Position numbers and translations under genes: made by a program. From the NCBI RefSeq assembly GCF_028885415.1, contig NZ_CP118527.1:6324001-6388000 (forward strand): a stretch of 64,000 bases of DNA, written 5' to 3'. This DNA is from Streptomyces coeruleorubidus. Lineage in GTDB: Bacteria; Actinomycetota; Actinomycetes; Streptomycetales; Streptomycetaceae. The notes under the pieces were generated by a model. It searched no databases, had not been told where the DNA came from, and worked only from the letters and a program-made list of their open reading frames with translations. Numbering within the stretch: the first letter of the stretch is position 1; every line of letters begins with the position of its first letter. Positions 11,014 to 21,039 of the stretch are shown here, piece after piece.

Positions 11014-11538
11014 GTGGCAGGCACGAACGGCAAGCAGAAGACGGTGCGGGACATGATCCTCTCCATGGGGGTCATCGTCCTCGTGGCGGGCGTCATATAC
11101 CTCTTCATCCCGCACGACGACAGCGCGCCCGACATCAAGCGCGTCGACTACCGGGTCGAACTGCTCACGGCACGCCGCGCCGCCTCGTACCCCGTGGCCG
11201 CGCCCCAGGGTCTGCCCGACGCGTGGAAGGCGACCTCCGTCCGTTTCCAGGGCGACGAGTTCGACGCCTGGCACCTCGGCTTCCACGACCCCGAGGGGGA
11301 GTACGTGGCCGTCGAGCAGTCCACGCAGCGGCGCCCCGTCTTCGTCGACGAGGCGACCCAGGGCGCACGGGAGACCGGGAAGACCGAGAAGATCGACGGC
11401 CGGACCTGGACCCGCTACGAGGGCGGGCGGTACGACGCGCTGGTCCTGGAGGGCACCAAGGGCTCGACGACGGTCGTGACGGGCACCGCGTCGTTCGCGC
11501 AGCTGACGAAGATGGCGGACGCGCTGAAGACGGAGTGA
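11014..11538 (+). CDS. DUF4245 membrane-anchored protein
   Basis: 174 residues. One N-terminal transmembrane segment (about residues 14-32, MILSMGVIVLVAGVIYLFI) is followed by an extracytoplasmic domain with the DUF4245 features YPVAAPQGLPDAWKATSVRF and DEATQ. This is probably a single-pass protein facing outside. Function is unknown; the family always neighbours glpX in actinobacteria. GTG start. The stop is followed by a short 11-nt tandem repeat and a terminator. Confidence 0.85.
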   Translation: MAGTNGKQKTVRDMILSMGVIVLVAGVIYLFIPHDDSAPDIKRVDYRVELLTARRAASYPVAAPQGLPDAWKATSVRFQGDEFDAWHLGFHDPEGEYVAVEQSTQRRPVFVDEATQGARETGKTEKIDGRTWTRYEGGRYDALVLEGTKGSTTVVTGTASFAQLTKMADALKTE

Positions 11539-11544
11539 GACTTC

Positions 11545-11588
11545 GTGCACACGGAGTGCACACGGAGTGCATATGGAGTGCACATGGA
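11545..11588 (+). repeat. four tandem 11-nt repeats (GTGCACACGGA)
   Basis: Units GTGCACACGGA (twice), GTGCATATGGA and GTGCACATGGA occupy 11545-11588 exactly end to end, between the DUF4245 stop and its terminator. Likely slipped-strand expansion; no role is evident. Confidence 0.85.
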
Positions 11589-11589
11589 G

Positions 11590-11617
11590 AAGGCCCCCGG
11601 CGCGTGCCGGGGGCCTT
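11590..11617. terminator. bidirectional terminator hairpin
   Basis: AAGGCCCCCGGC (11590-11601), loop GCGT, GCCGGGGGCCTT (11606-11617), a 12-bp perfect stem followed by a short T run. It separates the convergent DUF4245 and nitroreductase genes. Confidence 0.85.
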
Positions 11618-11632
11618 TCTCGTGTCCGTCGG

Positions 11633-12223
11633 TCAGACGGTCGTGACGACCTGGTCGAACTCCAGGCGCGGGGAGCGCGGGTACCAGGCGTCCGGGCCCG
11701 GCCGGCCGATGTTGACGACCATCAGCGGGGTGTGGTCGTCGTCCAGGAACTCCTTGCGCACGCCTTCGAAGTCGAAGCCGGTCATGGGGCCGGCGGCGAG
11801 ACCGGCGGCGCGGACGCCGACGATGAAGTACGCGGCCTGGAGGGCGGCGTTGAGCGTGGCGGCGTTCTCGCGGACCGGGCGCTCGGCGAAGAAGAGATCC
11901 TTCACTTGCGGCATGGCCGGGAAGAGGTGCGGAAGCTCCTCGTGGAACTCGTTGTCCGCTGAGAGGATCGCCACCAGCGGGGCGGCGGCCGTCTTGGGCC
12001 GGTTGCCCTCGGCCATGTGCCGCACCAGGCGCTCGCGGGCCTCGGGGGAGCGGACCAGGGTGATGCGCAGCGGGGTCTGGTTGAAGGCGGTCGGGCCGTA
12101 CTTGACCAGGTCGTAGATCGCCTGCACCTGCTCGTCGGTCACCGGCTCGTCGGTGAAGGTGTTGGCGGTGCGGGCCTCGCGGAACAGCAGGTCCTGCGCG
12201 GCAGGGTCAAGGGCGAGAGACAT
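11633..12223 (-). CDS. nitroreductase-family protein, RutE/malonic semialdehyde reductase type
   Basis: 196 residues from the ATG at 12223 (MSLALDPAAQDLLFREART), preceded by GAAGG. The flavin-fold nitroreductase core includes RTANTFTDEPVTDE, YGPTAFNQTPLRI (FMN-binding), RLVRHMAEGNRPKT and GLAAGPMTGFD. This subgroup is annotated as NADPH-dependent malonic semialdehyde reductase (RutE-like), but the physiological substrate in Streptomyces is not established. The longer frame to 12292 is rejected because it adds non-family residues. Confidence 0.85.
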   Translation of the reverse strand: MSLALDPAAQDLLFREARTANTFTDEPVTDEQVQAIYDLVKYGPTAFNQTPLRITLVRSPEARERLVRHMAEGNRPKTAAAPLVAILSADNEFHEELPHLFPAMPQVKDLFFAERPVRENAATLNAALQAAYFIVGVRAAGLAAGPMTGFDFEGVRKEFLDDDHTPLMVVNIGRPGPDAWYPRSPRLEFDQVVTTV

Positions 12224-12344
12224 GGATGAACCTTCTGAACCTTCTTGAGCGGGTACGTCTGATGCCTCCGACCGTACGCGAGTAAAGTTCAACGTTCAAC
12301 CAAACCTGGGGTGTCGTGCCTCACCTCACAGTGAACGGCCCGTA

Positions 12345-12590
12345 CTACTCCGCGTCCGCCTCGCCCGCGGTCTCCTCCGCCAGCGCCGCGTCCAGGCGCG
12401 CCCGCGCCCCGTCCAGCCAGCGCCGGCACACCTTGGCCAGCTCCTCGCCGCGCTCCCAGAGCGCGAGGGACTCCTCCAGCGTCGTACCGCCCGCCTCCAG
12501 ACGGCGGACGACCTCGATCAGCTCGTCCCGCGCCTGCTCGTACCCGAGCGCCTCGGTCATGCCCGGTGTCTCATCAACCTCGCTGGTCAT
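12345..12590 (-). CDS. xseB: exodeoxyribonuclease VII small subunit
   Basis: 81 residues with the conserved helical hairpin [19 protein letters not shown] and [30 protein letters not shown]. It partners XseA in exonuclease VII, which degrades single-stranded DNA from both ends into oligonucleotides. It starts 9 nt after the xseA stop, so the two form one operon. The acidic tail ([10 protein letters not shown]) is typical of actinobacteria. Confidence 0.95.
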   Translation of the reverse strand: MTSEVDETPGMTEALGYEQARDELIEVVRRLEAGGTTLEESLALWERGEELAKVCRRWLDGARARLDAALAEETAGEADAE

Positions 12591-12599
12591 CCACCCACC

Positions 12600-13808
12600 C
12601 TATGTGTCCACTCGTACGGAGAACTCACCCTCGGAGACCCGCGCCCGCAGGGCCTCGCCGGCCGTCACCTCGCCGGGGTCGCGGACGGCGCGCCCGTCCG
12701 CCTTCTGGAGCACGGCGTACCCGCGCTTCAGGGTCGCGGCGGGGGAGAGGGCCACCACGCGCGCGTGCGTGTGCGTCAGCTCCGAGTCGGCCCGGTCGAG
12801 CTGGTGCCGCAGACAGCGCCGGCCCCGGTCGAGCAGGTCCGCCACATGGTCGGCGCGCTCGTCGATCATCCGGTGCGGATCCTCTATCGACGGCCGCGCC
12901 AGCGCGTGGGCCAGCCCGCGCTCCTCCCGCTCCACCAGCGCCGCCACGCACCGCCGCGCCCGGTCCCGCAGGAGCCGCACGCGCTCGTACTCCTCACCGA
13001 CGTCCGGCACGACCTTCTTCGCGGCGTCGGTCGGGGTGGAGGCGCGCAGGTCGGCGACGTGGTCCAGGAGGGGGTTGTCGGGCTCGTGCCCGATCGCGGA
13101 CACCACGGGCGTACGGCACTCGGCCACCGTCCGGATCAACTGCTCGTCGGAGAACGGCAGCAGGTCCTCCACGCTGCCGCCACCGCGCGCGACGATGATC
13201 ACGTCCACGTCCTCGATCGCGTCCAGCTCCTTCACGGCCTGCACGACCTGCGGCACGGCGTGCACGCCCTGCACGGCGACGTTGCGCACCTCGAAGCGCA
13301 CCGCGGGCCAGCGGTGCCGGGCGTTCTCCAGGACGTCCCGCTCGGCGGCCGAGGCCCGTCCGCAGACCAGCCCGACCAGCTGCGGCAGGAAGGGCAGCGG
13401 CTTCTTGCGCTCCGGCGCGAACAACCCCTCGCGCGTGAGGGCCTTCTTCAGCTGCTCCAGCCGCGCCAGCAGCTCACCGACCCCGACGGGCCTTATCTCG
13501 GCGGCCCGCAGCGACAGCTGCCCCCGCGGGGCGTACCACTCGGGCTTCGCCAGGACGACGACCCGGGCGCCCTCGCTCACCACGTCCGCGACGGCGTCGA
13601 ACACCTGCCGGTAGCAGGTGACGCTGACGGAGATGTCGTACGAGGGATCCCGCAGCGTCAGGAACACCACACCGGCGCCCGGCCGCCGCGACAACTGCGT
13701 GATCTGCCCCTCGACCCACACCGCCCCGAGCCGGTCGATCCACCCCCCGATGAGCCGCGACACCTCACCGACGGGGAGCGGGGATTCCGGAGACGTGTTC
13801 ACAGCCAT
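12600..13808 (-). CDS. xseA: exodeoxyribonuclease VII large subunit
   Basis: 402 residues from the ATG at 13808 ([20 protein letters not shown]). An N-terminal OB fold ([22 protein letters not shown]) is followed by the catalytic core with [21 protein letters not shown] and [24 protein letters not shown], then a long coiled-coil and a C-terminal LKRGYAVL repeat. It is the catalytic subunit of ExoVII. The frame continues upstream to 13931 without family similarity. Confidence 0.95.
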   Translation of the reverse strand: MAVNTSPESPLPVGEVSRLIGGWIDRLGAVWVEGQITQLSRRPGAGVVFLTLRDPSYDISVSVTCYRQVFDAVADVVSEGARVVVLAKPEWYAPRGQLSLRAAEIRPVGVGELLARLEQLKKALTREGLFAPERKKPLPFLPQLVGLVCGRASAAERDVLENARHRWPAVRFEVRNVAVQGVHAVPQVVQAVKELDAIEDVDVIIVARGGGSVEDLLPFSDEQLIRTVAECRTPVVSAIGHEPDNPLLDHVADLRASTPTDAAKKVVPDVGEEYERVRLLRDRARRCVAALVEREERGLAHALARPSIEDPHRMIDERADHVADLLDRGRRCLRHQLDRADSELTHTHARVVALSPAATLKRGYAVLQKADGRAVRDPGEVTAGEALRARVSEGEFSVRVDT

Positions 13809-13987
13809 GCCCGCGAGCGTAGTGGCCACCGCCGACAACACGGCCGACCCGCCCGGCGACGCCGTTTCCCGGACGCCGGACCCGGCCCGGGCGCCGGCCT
13901 GGCCATCCGGCCCAGTGTTCCGCCTTCGCACCCGTCACTCACATCGCGCCCCGTCTGTCTTCCCGGGGACTCCACACGGATGCGATC

Positions 13988-14015
13988 TTCGACCCGCCGG
14001 GCGCGGCCTTACGAT
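13988..14015 (+). promoter_or_regulatory. candidate leaderless promoter of ispH
   Basis: TTCGAC (13988-13993), 16 nt, TACGAT (14010-14015), then 7 nt to the ATG at 14023. A TANNNT -10 box about 7 nt before the start codon is the common arrangement for leaderless transcripts in Streptomyces, and no Shine-Dalgarno is present. Confidence 0.4.
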
Positions 14016-14022
14016 GGGACGC

Positions 14023-15039
14023 ATGTCTGCTTCGCCTGGCCGCCGTGTCCTGCTCGCCGCCCCCCGTGGCTACTGCGCGGGTGTGGACCGCGCCGTGATC
14101 GCCGTCGAGAAAGCGCTGGAGCAGTACGGCGCTCCGGTCTACGTCCGGCACGAGATCGTCCACAACAAGTACGTCGTGCAGACCCTGGAGAAGAAGGGCG
14201 CGATCTTCGTCGACCGGACGGAGGAGGTCCCGCCCGGCAACATCGTCATGTTCTCCGCGCACGGGGTGGCCCCCGTCGTCCACGAGGAGGCCAAGCAGGG
14301 CCGCCTCGCCACCATCGACGCCACCTGCCCGCTGGTCACCAAGGTCCACAAGGAAGCCGTCCGCTTCGCGGGCGAGGACTACGACATCCTCCTGATCGGC
14401 CACGAGGGCCACGAGGAGGTCATCGGCACCTCCGGCGAGGCCCCCGACCACATCCAGCTCGTCGACGGCCCGGGCGATGTCGAGAAGGTCGAGGTCCGCG
14501 ACCCGTCCAAGGTCGTCTGGCTCTCCCAGACCACGCTGTCCGTCGACGAGACCATGGAGACCGTCGACGCCCTGAAGGAGAAGTTCCCGCAGCTCATCTC
14601 CCCGCCCAGCGACGACATCTGCTACGCCACGCAGAACCGCCAGCTGGCCGTGAAGCAGATGGGCGCCGAGTCGGACCTGGTCATCGTGGTCGGCTCCCGC
14701 AACTCCTCCAACTCCAAGCGGCTCGTGGAGGTCGCCGAGATCGCGGGGGCGCGCGCGGCGTACCTCGTGGACTTCGCCGACGAGATCGACGAGGCCTGGC
14801 TGGAGGGTGTCTCCACGGTCGGCGTCACCTCGGGCGCCTCCGTCCCGGAGGTCCTGGTCGAGCAGGTCCTGGAATGGCTCTCCCGGCGCGGCTTCGAGGA
14901 CGTCGAGATCGTCAAGGCGGCCGAGGAGTCCATCACCTTCTCGCTGCCCAAGGAGCTGCGCCGCGACCTGCGCGAGGAGGCGACGGCGCTGGCCGCCGAG
15001 CGCGGCGGTGCCGGAACCGGTGAGGATTCCGGGGAGTGA
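14023..15039 (+). CDS. ispH: 4-hydroxy-3-methylbut-2-enyl diphosphate reductase
   Basis: Last step of the MEP isoprenoid pathway, reducing HMBPP to IPP and DMAPP. The three [4Fe-4S] cysteines lie in [12 protein letters not shown] (C18), [11 protein letters not shown] and [17 protein letters not shown] and SAHGV supply substrate histidines, and GSRNSSNS and TSGASVPE are also conserved. 338 residues from ATG 14023; an in-frame ATG at 14014 would add three residues. It is divergent from xseA. The acidic 15-residue tail is not conserved. Confidence 0.95.
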   Translation: MSASPGRRVLLAAPRGYCAGVDRAVIAVEKALEQYGAPVYVRHEIVHNKYVVQTLEKKGAIFVDRTEEVPPGNIVMFSAHGVAPVVHEEAKQGRLATIDATCPLVTKVHKEAVRFAGEDYDILLIGHEGHEEVIGTSGEAPDHIQLVDGPGDVEKVEVRDPSKVVWLSQTTLSVDETMETVDALKEKFPQLISPPSDDICYATQNRQLAVKQMGAESDLVIVVGSRNSSNSKRLVEVAEIAGARAAYLVDFADEIDEAWLEGVSTVGVTSGASVPEVLVEQVLEWLSRRGFEDVEIVKAAEESITFSLPKELRRDLREEATALAAERGGAGTGEDSGE

Positions 15040-15108
15040 TCGGGGAGTCGCGGGGCGGGGTTCGCCATCCGGCCGGTGACTGACAGTCCCTCGTCGTAAC
15101 GTAGGGCC

Positions 15109-15855
15109 ATGCAGATCTTCGGCGTGGACATCGGCGGTTCCGGGATCAAGGGTGCCCCGGTGGACCTGGACAAGGGCGACCTGGCGCAGGAGCGCCACAA
15201 GGTCCTCACCCCGCAGCCGGCCACGCCCGACGGGGTGGCCGACGGCGTCAAGCAGGTCGTCGACCACTTCGGCTGGACGGGCCCGGTCGGGGTCACGTTC
15301 CCGGGCGTGGTCACCGACGGAGCCACGATCCGGACAGCGGCGAACGTCGACGACAGCTGGATCGACACCGACGCGCGCGTGCTGCTCGGCGAGCGGCTGG
15401 GCGGACTGCCGGTGACGGTGGTGAACGACGCGGACGCGGCGGGCGTCGCCGAGATGAACTTCGGCGCCGGCCGCGGCCGCCGGGGCACGGTGATCGTACT
15501 CACGTTCGGTACGGGCATCGGCAGCGCGGTCTTCGTCGGCGGCGTCCTGGTCCCCAACACCGAGCTGGGCCACCTGGAGCTCGACGGGCACGACGCGGAG
15601 AAGCGGGCCTCCAGCAAGGCCCGGGAGGACCACAACATGACGTGGGAGTACTGGGCGGTGCACCGCGTGCGCAAGTACCTCGCCCACGTCGAGATGCTGT
15701 TCTCGCCGGAGCTGTTCATCATCGGCGGCGGCGTCAGCCGCAAGTCACAGAAGTTCCTGCCGCACATCGAGGGCATCAAGGCGGAGATCGTTCCGGCGCA
15801 GTTGCAGAACAACGCGGGGATCGTTGGGGCGGCGATGCGGGCGGCGGGACACTAG
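15109..15855 (+). CDS. ppgK: polyphosphate glucokinase
   Basis: Phosphorylates glucose to glucose 6-phosphate with inorganic polyphosphate or ATP. It is a 248-residue ROK-family kinase: DIGGSGIKG phosphate loop at residues 7-15, [12 protein letters not shown] with the catalytic Asp, [12 protein letters not shown], and the ELGHLELDG region that replaces the ROK zinc motif. The C-terminal [10 protein letters not shown] is adenosine-binding. TAACGT six nt ahead of the ATG again looks like a leaderless -10. It follows ispH by 69 nt, as in other streptomycetes. Confidence 0.95.
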   Translation: MQIFGVDIGGSGIKGAPVDLDKGDLAQERHKVLTPQPATPDGVADGVKQVVDHFGWTGPVGVTFPGVVTDGATIRTAANVDDSWIDTDARVLLGERLGGLPVTVVNDADAAGVAEMNFGAGRGRRGTVIVLTFGTGIGSAVFVGGVLVPNTELGHLELDGHDAEKRASSKAREDHNMTWEYWAVHRVRKYLAHVEMLFSPELFIIGGGVSRKSQKFLPHIEGIKAEIVPAQLQNNAGIVGAAMRAAGH

Positions 15856-15858
15856 GGC

Positions 15859-15881
15859 ACAGCCGGGCGGGGCCCGGCTGT
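15859..15881. terminator. terminator hairpin between ppgK and the DUF6542 gene
   Basis: ACAGCCGGGC (15859-15868), loop GGG, GCCCGGCTGT (15872-15881), a 10-bp perfect stem just after ppgK. Its right arm touches the stop codon of the convergent DUF6542 gene. No T tract. Confidence 0.6.
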
Positions 15882-16468
15882 CACACCGGAGGACGGGCCC
15901 CGGCCACCGCCCGTCGCCGGCGCACCAGCCGGATCCGCCGGGCGATCACGATCAGCCCGGCGATGAGCGTGCCGCCGTACAGCCACCCGGCCTGCGTGGC
16001 GAGCGCCGTCACCAGCCCCATCAGCTGGCCGTCGGTCCCACCGTCGCCGTCCGCCACCGGCAGCAGCCCCACGGCGAACGCGATCGGCACGACGACGGGC
16101 GCGGTCATCAGATCCCCGCGGCGCACCCAGACGGCGGTCAGCACGCACACCGGCAGGAACAGCACCCCGTACGCCGTCAGCGACGCCCCGAACAGCACCG
16201 CGCAGAGCCCGCCGAGCAGGAACATCACCAGCGCGCAGAACAAGCCGCTGCCCAGTCCGGTCAGCCGGGGGTTCGGCATCCTCGCCGCGGCGGGCGCCGG
16301 CGCGGGGGCCGGCCGACGGACCGCCGCCGGGCGGCGCTGCGGTCCCGGCTGCCGGACCGCTCGCACCGCCCCGCCGCTCGCTCCTCGTCCCGCCTGCGGC
16401 GGCAGGGACGATCTCGGCCGGTCACGTCGCGGTCCGTACTGGGCAGGTCGCGTCCTGTATTGCTCCAC
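15881..16468 (-). CDS. DUF6542-type integral membrane protein
   Basis: 195 residues. An N-terminal Arg/Pro/Ala-rich cytoplasmic tail (1-65) is followed by about four transmembrane helices (FCALVMFLLGGLCAVLFGA, YGVLFLPVCVLTAVW, VVVPIAFAVGLLPVA, GWLYGGTLIAGLIVIA) and a basic C-terminus. No catalytic motif is visible. The family occurs beside ppgK/ychF in streptomycetes; function is unknown. Confidence 0.75.
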   Translation of the reverse strand: MEQYRTRPAQYGPRRDRPRSSLPPQAGRGASGGAVRAVRQPGPQRRPAAVRRPAPAPAPAAARMPNPRLTGLGSGLFCALVMFLLGGLCAVLFGASLTAYGVLFLPVCVLTAVWVRRGDLMTAPVVVPIAFAVGLLPVADGDGGTDGQLMGLVTALATQAGWLYGGTLIAGLIVIARRIRLVRRRRAVAGARPPV

Positions 16469-16638
16469 TGCACCAACTTAGGTCGTTCAATATGCCGAAT
16501 AGGCCATCAGACACGCCGTGGGCCGAGGCTTGTCCAAGCGTTCGATACGCCGCCGGGGCGGTTCCGGGTACGCCGTAGACTGGTGGATCGGCCGGTCCCC
16601 TGGCCCCCTGGCCCTCTCCACTCACGGGAAGTCGCAAC

Positions 16639-17727
<1,089 letters not shown>

Positions 17728-18212
17728 CGAGCGACTCGCATCATCTTCACGGCTTGGGCCTTCAGTGCCAGCACCACATAAATACCTGGACGAGCTGCGC
17801 TGCGGAGCGTGAGAGCCTCAAGCGGAACGGCTTCGGTGCCGGGCCCGTATGCCGGTTGCTCGGTTGCTCGGTTGCTCGGTTGGTCGGAGTCGCATCACTA
17901 CGCCCGCAAGCAGCGGCCGAAGCCGGCCCGGAGGCTCCGTGACGAGTAGCTCATGCTGCTGGGCGGTGGGTCGTGCGCGGTGGGCGAGTGCGGCATACAG
18001 GGTGCGGCCAAGGGTTTGGCCGGCTCCGCCGAGGCCGACACAGCCGTCCCCGGGCGAGGGGCAACGGTCGCTGTGCGCGCTGCGGCGGCTTCCGTGGCGG
18101 GGAAGGGCATCGTCGGCGGGAGGCGGGCCTGCCAGCCCCTGGGCACCGGTCGCCCCGGCGCTGATCCGTCCCCGGCCCGTCCGCGTTCCTGCCGACCGGA
18201 CCGGAGGCCGGA
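17728..18212. other. 485-nt gap without a convincing gene
   Basis: No reading frame here resembles a known protein in either direction. It contains a short direct repeat of CGGTTGCT (about 17853-17883, three and a half copies). It lies exactly between the conserved ychF block and the exopolysaccharide locus, so it may be an insertion scar. Confidence 0.5.
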
Positions 18213-19058
18213 TCACCTGGCGACGAAGACCACTCGGAACATCTTCGGCCACCATTTGCCGGTGAGCAGGAACTCATCGGTGCCGGGGACGGCGGCGATG
18301 CCGTTCAGCACCTCGGCGTGCTGTTGCTCCTTCGAGGTCAACAGACCTGAGGCATCGATCTGAGCGGTCACCGCGCCGGTGCCCGCGTCGACGCGCACGA
18401 TCCGGTGGGAGGGCCAGACATTGGCGTACACACTGTCGCCCACGCATTCCAGCTCGTTGAGCTGCGGCACCGGACGGCCGTGGAGGGTGACGACGAGTTC
18501 ACCGGTCGGGGCCAGCGTCCGCGGGTCCCGGAAGGTCAGCCGGGCGGAACCGTCACTGGTGACCAGCCGCCCGCGCCCCGGCTGGTGGCATACCCCCCAG
18601 CCCTCCTGCGCGTAGGGGAGACGACGCAGCTCGGCCAAAGTTCCGGCGTCCCGTTCGATCGCGATGTGGTTCCGCCAGGTCAACTGCCACAGCGTCGGTC
18701 CGAGGACGGTGATCCCCTCTCCGAACAGCGGTGCCGGCAGGTCGGCGCGGACGGTGGGAGGCCGGCCGGGCGGGCCCCGGCGGATCGACGACTCGCCGGC
18801 CATGCCCGTCCCCTCGTAGAGCGTTCGCCCGGCCATCTCCAGGCCCTGCGTGTAGGCCTTCGGGTCGTGGGGCAGGACGTCGAGGACCCTGACCCCGAGT
18901 TGCTCGACCCGCCCCGCGGCAGACCCGGCCGCGGCCTGCCCTCGCACCGGTGAGCGGCCGTCAGCCTCACACGAGGTAAGGAGTATCGCGCCCGCGAGGG
19001 CCGCGGCCGCGATGGCCCGGAGCGCCAGGAGCGCACGCATCCGCGCGGAACAGGGCAT
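18213..19058 (-). CDS. glutaminyl-peptide cyclotransferase (plant-type) lipoprotein
   Basis: Converts N-terminal Gln of peptides to pyroglutamate in the type II QC family (five-bladed beta-propeller). Family motifs seen are VLPHDPKAYTQGLEM, LYEGTGMAGESSIRR, LWQLTWRN, EGWGVC, LVTSDGSARL, LNELECV, YANVW and NGIAAVPGTDEFLLTGKWWPKMFRV. The start at 19058 (MPCSARMRALLALRA) gives a lipoprotein signal with lipobox LLTSC. The open frame reaches an ATG at 19187, five nt after the stop of the upstream kinase gene and with GGAGAG behind it, so a coupled start with an unusually long N-region is possible. It is the last gene of the leftward operon with the BY-kinase. Confidence 0.8.
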   Translation of the reverse strand: MPCSARMRALLALRAIAAAALAGAILLTSCEADGRSPVRGQAAAGSAAGRVEQLGVRVLDVLPHDPKAYTQGLEMAGRTLYEGTGMAGESSIRRGPPGRPPTVRADLPAPLFGEGITVLGPTLWQLTWRNHIAIERDAGTLAELRRLPYAQEGWGVCHQPGRGRLVTSDGSARLTFRDPRTLAPTGELVVTLHGRPVPQLNELECVGDSVYANVWPSHRIVRVDAGTGAVTAQIDASGLLTSKEQQHAEVLNGIAAVPGTDEFLLTGKWWPKMFRVVFVAR

Positions 19059-19191
19059 CGGCCGGGAGACGCGAACCGCCGCTCCGGATCCCCGGCGCCC
19101 GCGGACGCCGGGCCGGTGGCGCGACGCCTGCCGGATGCCGACGCCCGGATCGGCCACACGGTCCTCTGCGTCGGTGGCATCCCCCATTCGC

Positions 19192-20712
19192 TCAGTGATG
19201 CTCTCCGCCGTCCTTGGCAGCCGCCGGGGCGGTGTCCTTCCCCGCCGGCGCGGTCGGCGCGGGGAAGGTACCGATCGTCGCGGGCCTGTCGCGGCGGATG
19301 CGGCGGCGGAGCCGGATCCGGAGCCAGTCCCGGCGCCCCGACGTCCTGGGCCGGTACTCGTACCCGTAGCCGTACTGCTCGCTGTCGCGCTTGGCGGGCA
19401 TCATGTTGAGGACGCTGCCGAGCACAGTCGTGCCGACGTCGTGCAGGGCGCGCACGGCGTCGGTGAGCTGGCCCCGGGTGCTCTTCGCGTACCGGGCCAC
19501 CAGCAGGTAGCCGTCGACCGCCGAGGCCATCGCCGGTGTGTCCGCCACCGGGAGTACCGGCGCGGTGTCGATCACCACGTGGTCGAACCTGTCGGCGAGC
19601 GAGCGCACCACGGTGCGGAACTGGGCCGAGCCCAGCATCTCCGCCGGGTTCGGCGGCAGCACCCCGCTGGCCAGCACCGAGAAGGAACCCGCCGACTGCA
19701 TCACGTCCCCGGCGTCCGCCTGGCCGATCATCACGGTGGTCAGTCCGGCGTCCTGCACCAGGCCGAGCGTATGGGCCACGCTGGGGCGCCGCAGGTCCGC
19801 GTCGACCAGGCAGACCGAGGAGCCGAACTCGGCCAGGGCGGACGCCAGGTTGATCGAGATGCTCGTCTTCCCCTCGCCGGGCACCGCACTGGTGACCGCG
19901 ATGACCTTGGGTGGGGCGTCGATGTCCACGAATTGGAGGCTGGTGCGCAGCCGTCTGAAGTCCTCAGCCCGCCGACCGAACGCGTCGTCGTCCGTGGCCA
20001 CCGGGTGTCGGGAGACGCGCTGGTCGAGGACGACGCTGCCGAGTACGGCCGGTCCGCCGGCGGCGGCGAGACACCGGGTCAGGTCGCTGCGGCTGCGCAC
20101 CGAGGTGTCCAGTGACTCCCGCGCGGCCGCCAGGCCGGTACCGAGGGTCAGGCCGGCGACGAGCCCGAGTGCGAGGTTGAGCGCCAGGTTCGGGGAAGTC
20201 GGCGCGTTAGGGGTGTTGGCGGGCTCGGTGATGCTCAGCCGGACGGGCGAGAGCCGGGCGCCCTCAGGTCGCTCGATATCGCCGATGATCTCGGCGAAGC
20301 GGTGGGCGATCGCGTTGCTGATCCGGGCCGCCCGGGACGGTTGGGTGTCCGTGACGGTGATCTTGAGAAGTACCGTTTCGAGGGGTACCTCCGTGGTGAT
20401 CTTTCGGGCCAGTTGTGAGGGCGTCATGTCCAGGCGCAGAACCTTGGCGACCGGCTTGGTTACGTAGGGGCTGGTGACCACTTCCGCGTAGGAGCGGACG
20501 CGAGCCTGGGCGAAGCTGTTGCCCTGATTGAGCTTGACCGTGTCGTCCCAGTCCTGAAGAGACACGAAGAGCGTCGAGGTGGCCCGGTACTGCGGTGTGG
20601 TGGCGTTGGTGACGAACACGCCGACCGCTGTTCCCAGCAGGCCCAGCGCCGCGATGGCGCGCCAACGCCTGACCAGGAATCGAAGGTAATCGGACAGATT
20701 CAAGGTATCCAT
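19192..20712 (-). CDS. polysaccharide co-polymerase fused to BY-kinase (Wzz-CpsD type)
   Basis: About 506 residues from ATG 20712 (MDTLNLSDYLRFLVRRW). An N-terminal Wzz domain with a transmembrane helix near 15-35 and a second near 180-200 (LALNLALGLVAGLTLGTGLAA) brackets an external region. The C-terminal bacterial tyrosine kinase has Walker A SAVPGEGKTSISINLA, Walker A-prime CLVDADLRRPS and Walker B HVVIDTAP. A Tyr cluster YGYGYEY near the end is the autophosphorylation site. It controls chain length in Wzx/Wzy polysaccharide export. The phosphatase at 41625 is its probable counterpart. Confidence 0.9.
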   Translation of the reverse strand: MDTLNLSDYLRFLVRRWRAIAALGLLGTAVGVFVTNATTPQYRATSTLFVSLQDWDDTVKLNQGNSFAQARVRSYAEVVTSPYVTKPVAKVLRLDMTPSQLARKITTEVPLETVLLKITVTDTQPSRAARISNAIAHRFAEIIGDIERPEGARLSPVRLSITEPANTPNAPTSPNLALNLALGLVAGLTLGTGLAAARESLDTSVRSRSDLTRCLAAAGGPAVLGSVVLDQRVSRHPVATDDDAFGRRAEDFRRLRTSLQFVDIDAPPKVIAVTSAVPGEGKTSISINLASALAEFGSSVCLVDADLRRPSVAHTLGLVQDAGLTTVMIGQADAGDVMQSAGSFSVLASGVLPPNPAEMLGSAQFRTVVRSLADRFDHVVIDTAPVLPVADTPAMASAVDGYLLVARYAKSTRGQLTDAVRALHDVGTTVLGSVLNMMPAKRDSEQYGYGYEYRPRTSGRRDWLRIRLRRRIRRDRPATIGTFPAPTAPAGKDTAPAAAKDGGEHH

Positions 20713-20747
20713 CCCAGGTGTGCAAGTAGGCAGCAATATGCGGCATT

Positions 20748-20760
20748 CACTAACTTAGTG
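20748..20760. promoter_or_regulatory. palindrome CACTAACTTAGTG upstream of the BY-kinase gene
   Basis: A perfect 13-nt palindrome about 36 nt ahead of the kinase start, unusually AT-rich for this genome, in the 327-nt gap 20713-21039. It is a candidate operator or part of the promoter. The rest of the gap shows no gene. Confidence 0.3.
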
Positions 20761-21039
20761 ATCATATCCGTGACATTCGGTGAAAACATGCAGGAGTGAC
20801 GGCCTACCGCTGAGATGACCGGAGTCGCGTACAGCCATCTTTCGCACGGGTTCCGTCGGCCGTGTTGTGGCGTGCCGAGGGCGATGGAGGGTCAGCCGGT
20901 CCGCGCGGCGGCGGCGATCCTCTCCATCGACTCCTCGACGTGCAGCGCGAAACACCTGAAGCAGGCTCATCCCTACGAAGCGGTACAGGAGCTTAGATAC
21001 GCGACATAACGTCAATATCCATGCCGCCGCGGAGGGGGA

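Noticed and set aside
12765..15023. 752-codon plus-strand frame spanning xseA and ispH
   Set aside because: Crosses two well supported genes in the wrong frame and has no protein similarity.
17728..18212. tRNA gene as integration site after ychF
   Set aside because: I looked for acceptor/T-loop patterns (GGTTCGA with CCA-type ends) and found none, so no att site can be claimed.
17818..18255. Small frames between ychF and the glutaminyl cyclase
   Set aside because: No similarity to known proteins in any frame, composition like shadow frames, and no ribosome site.
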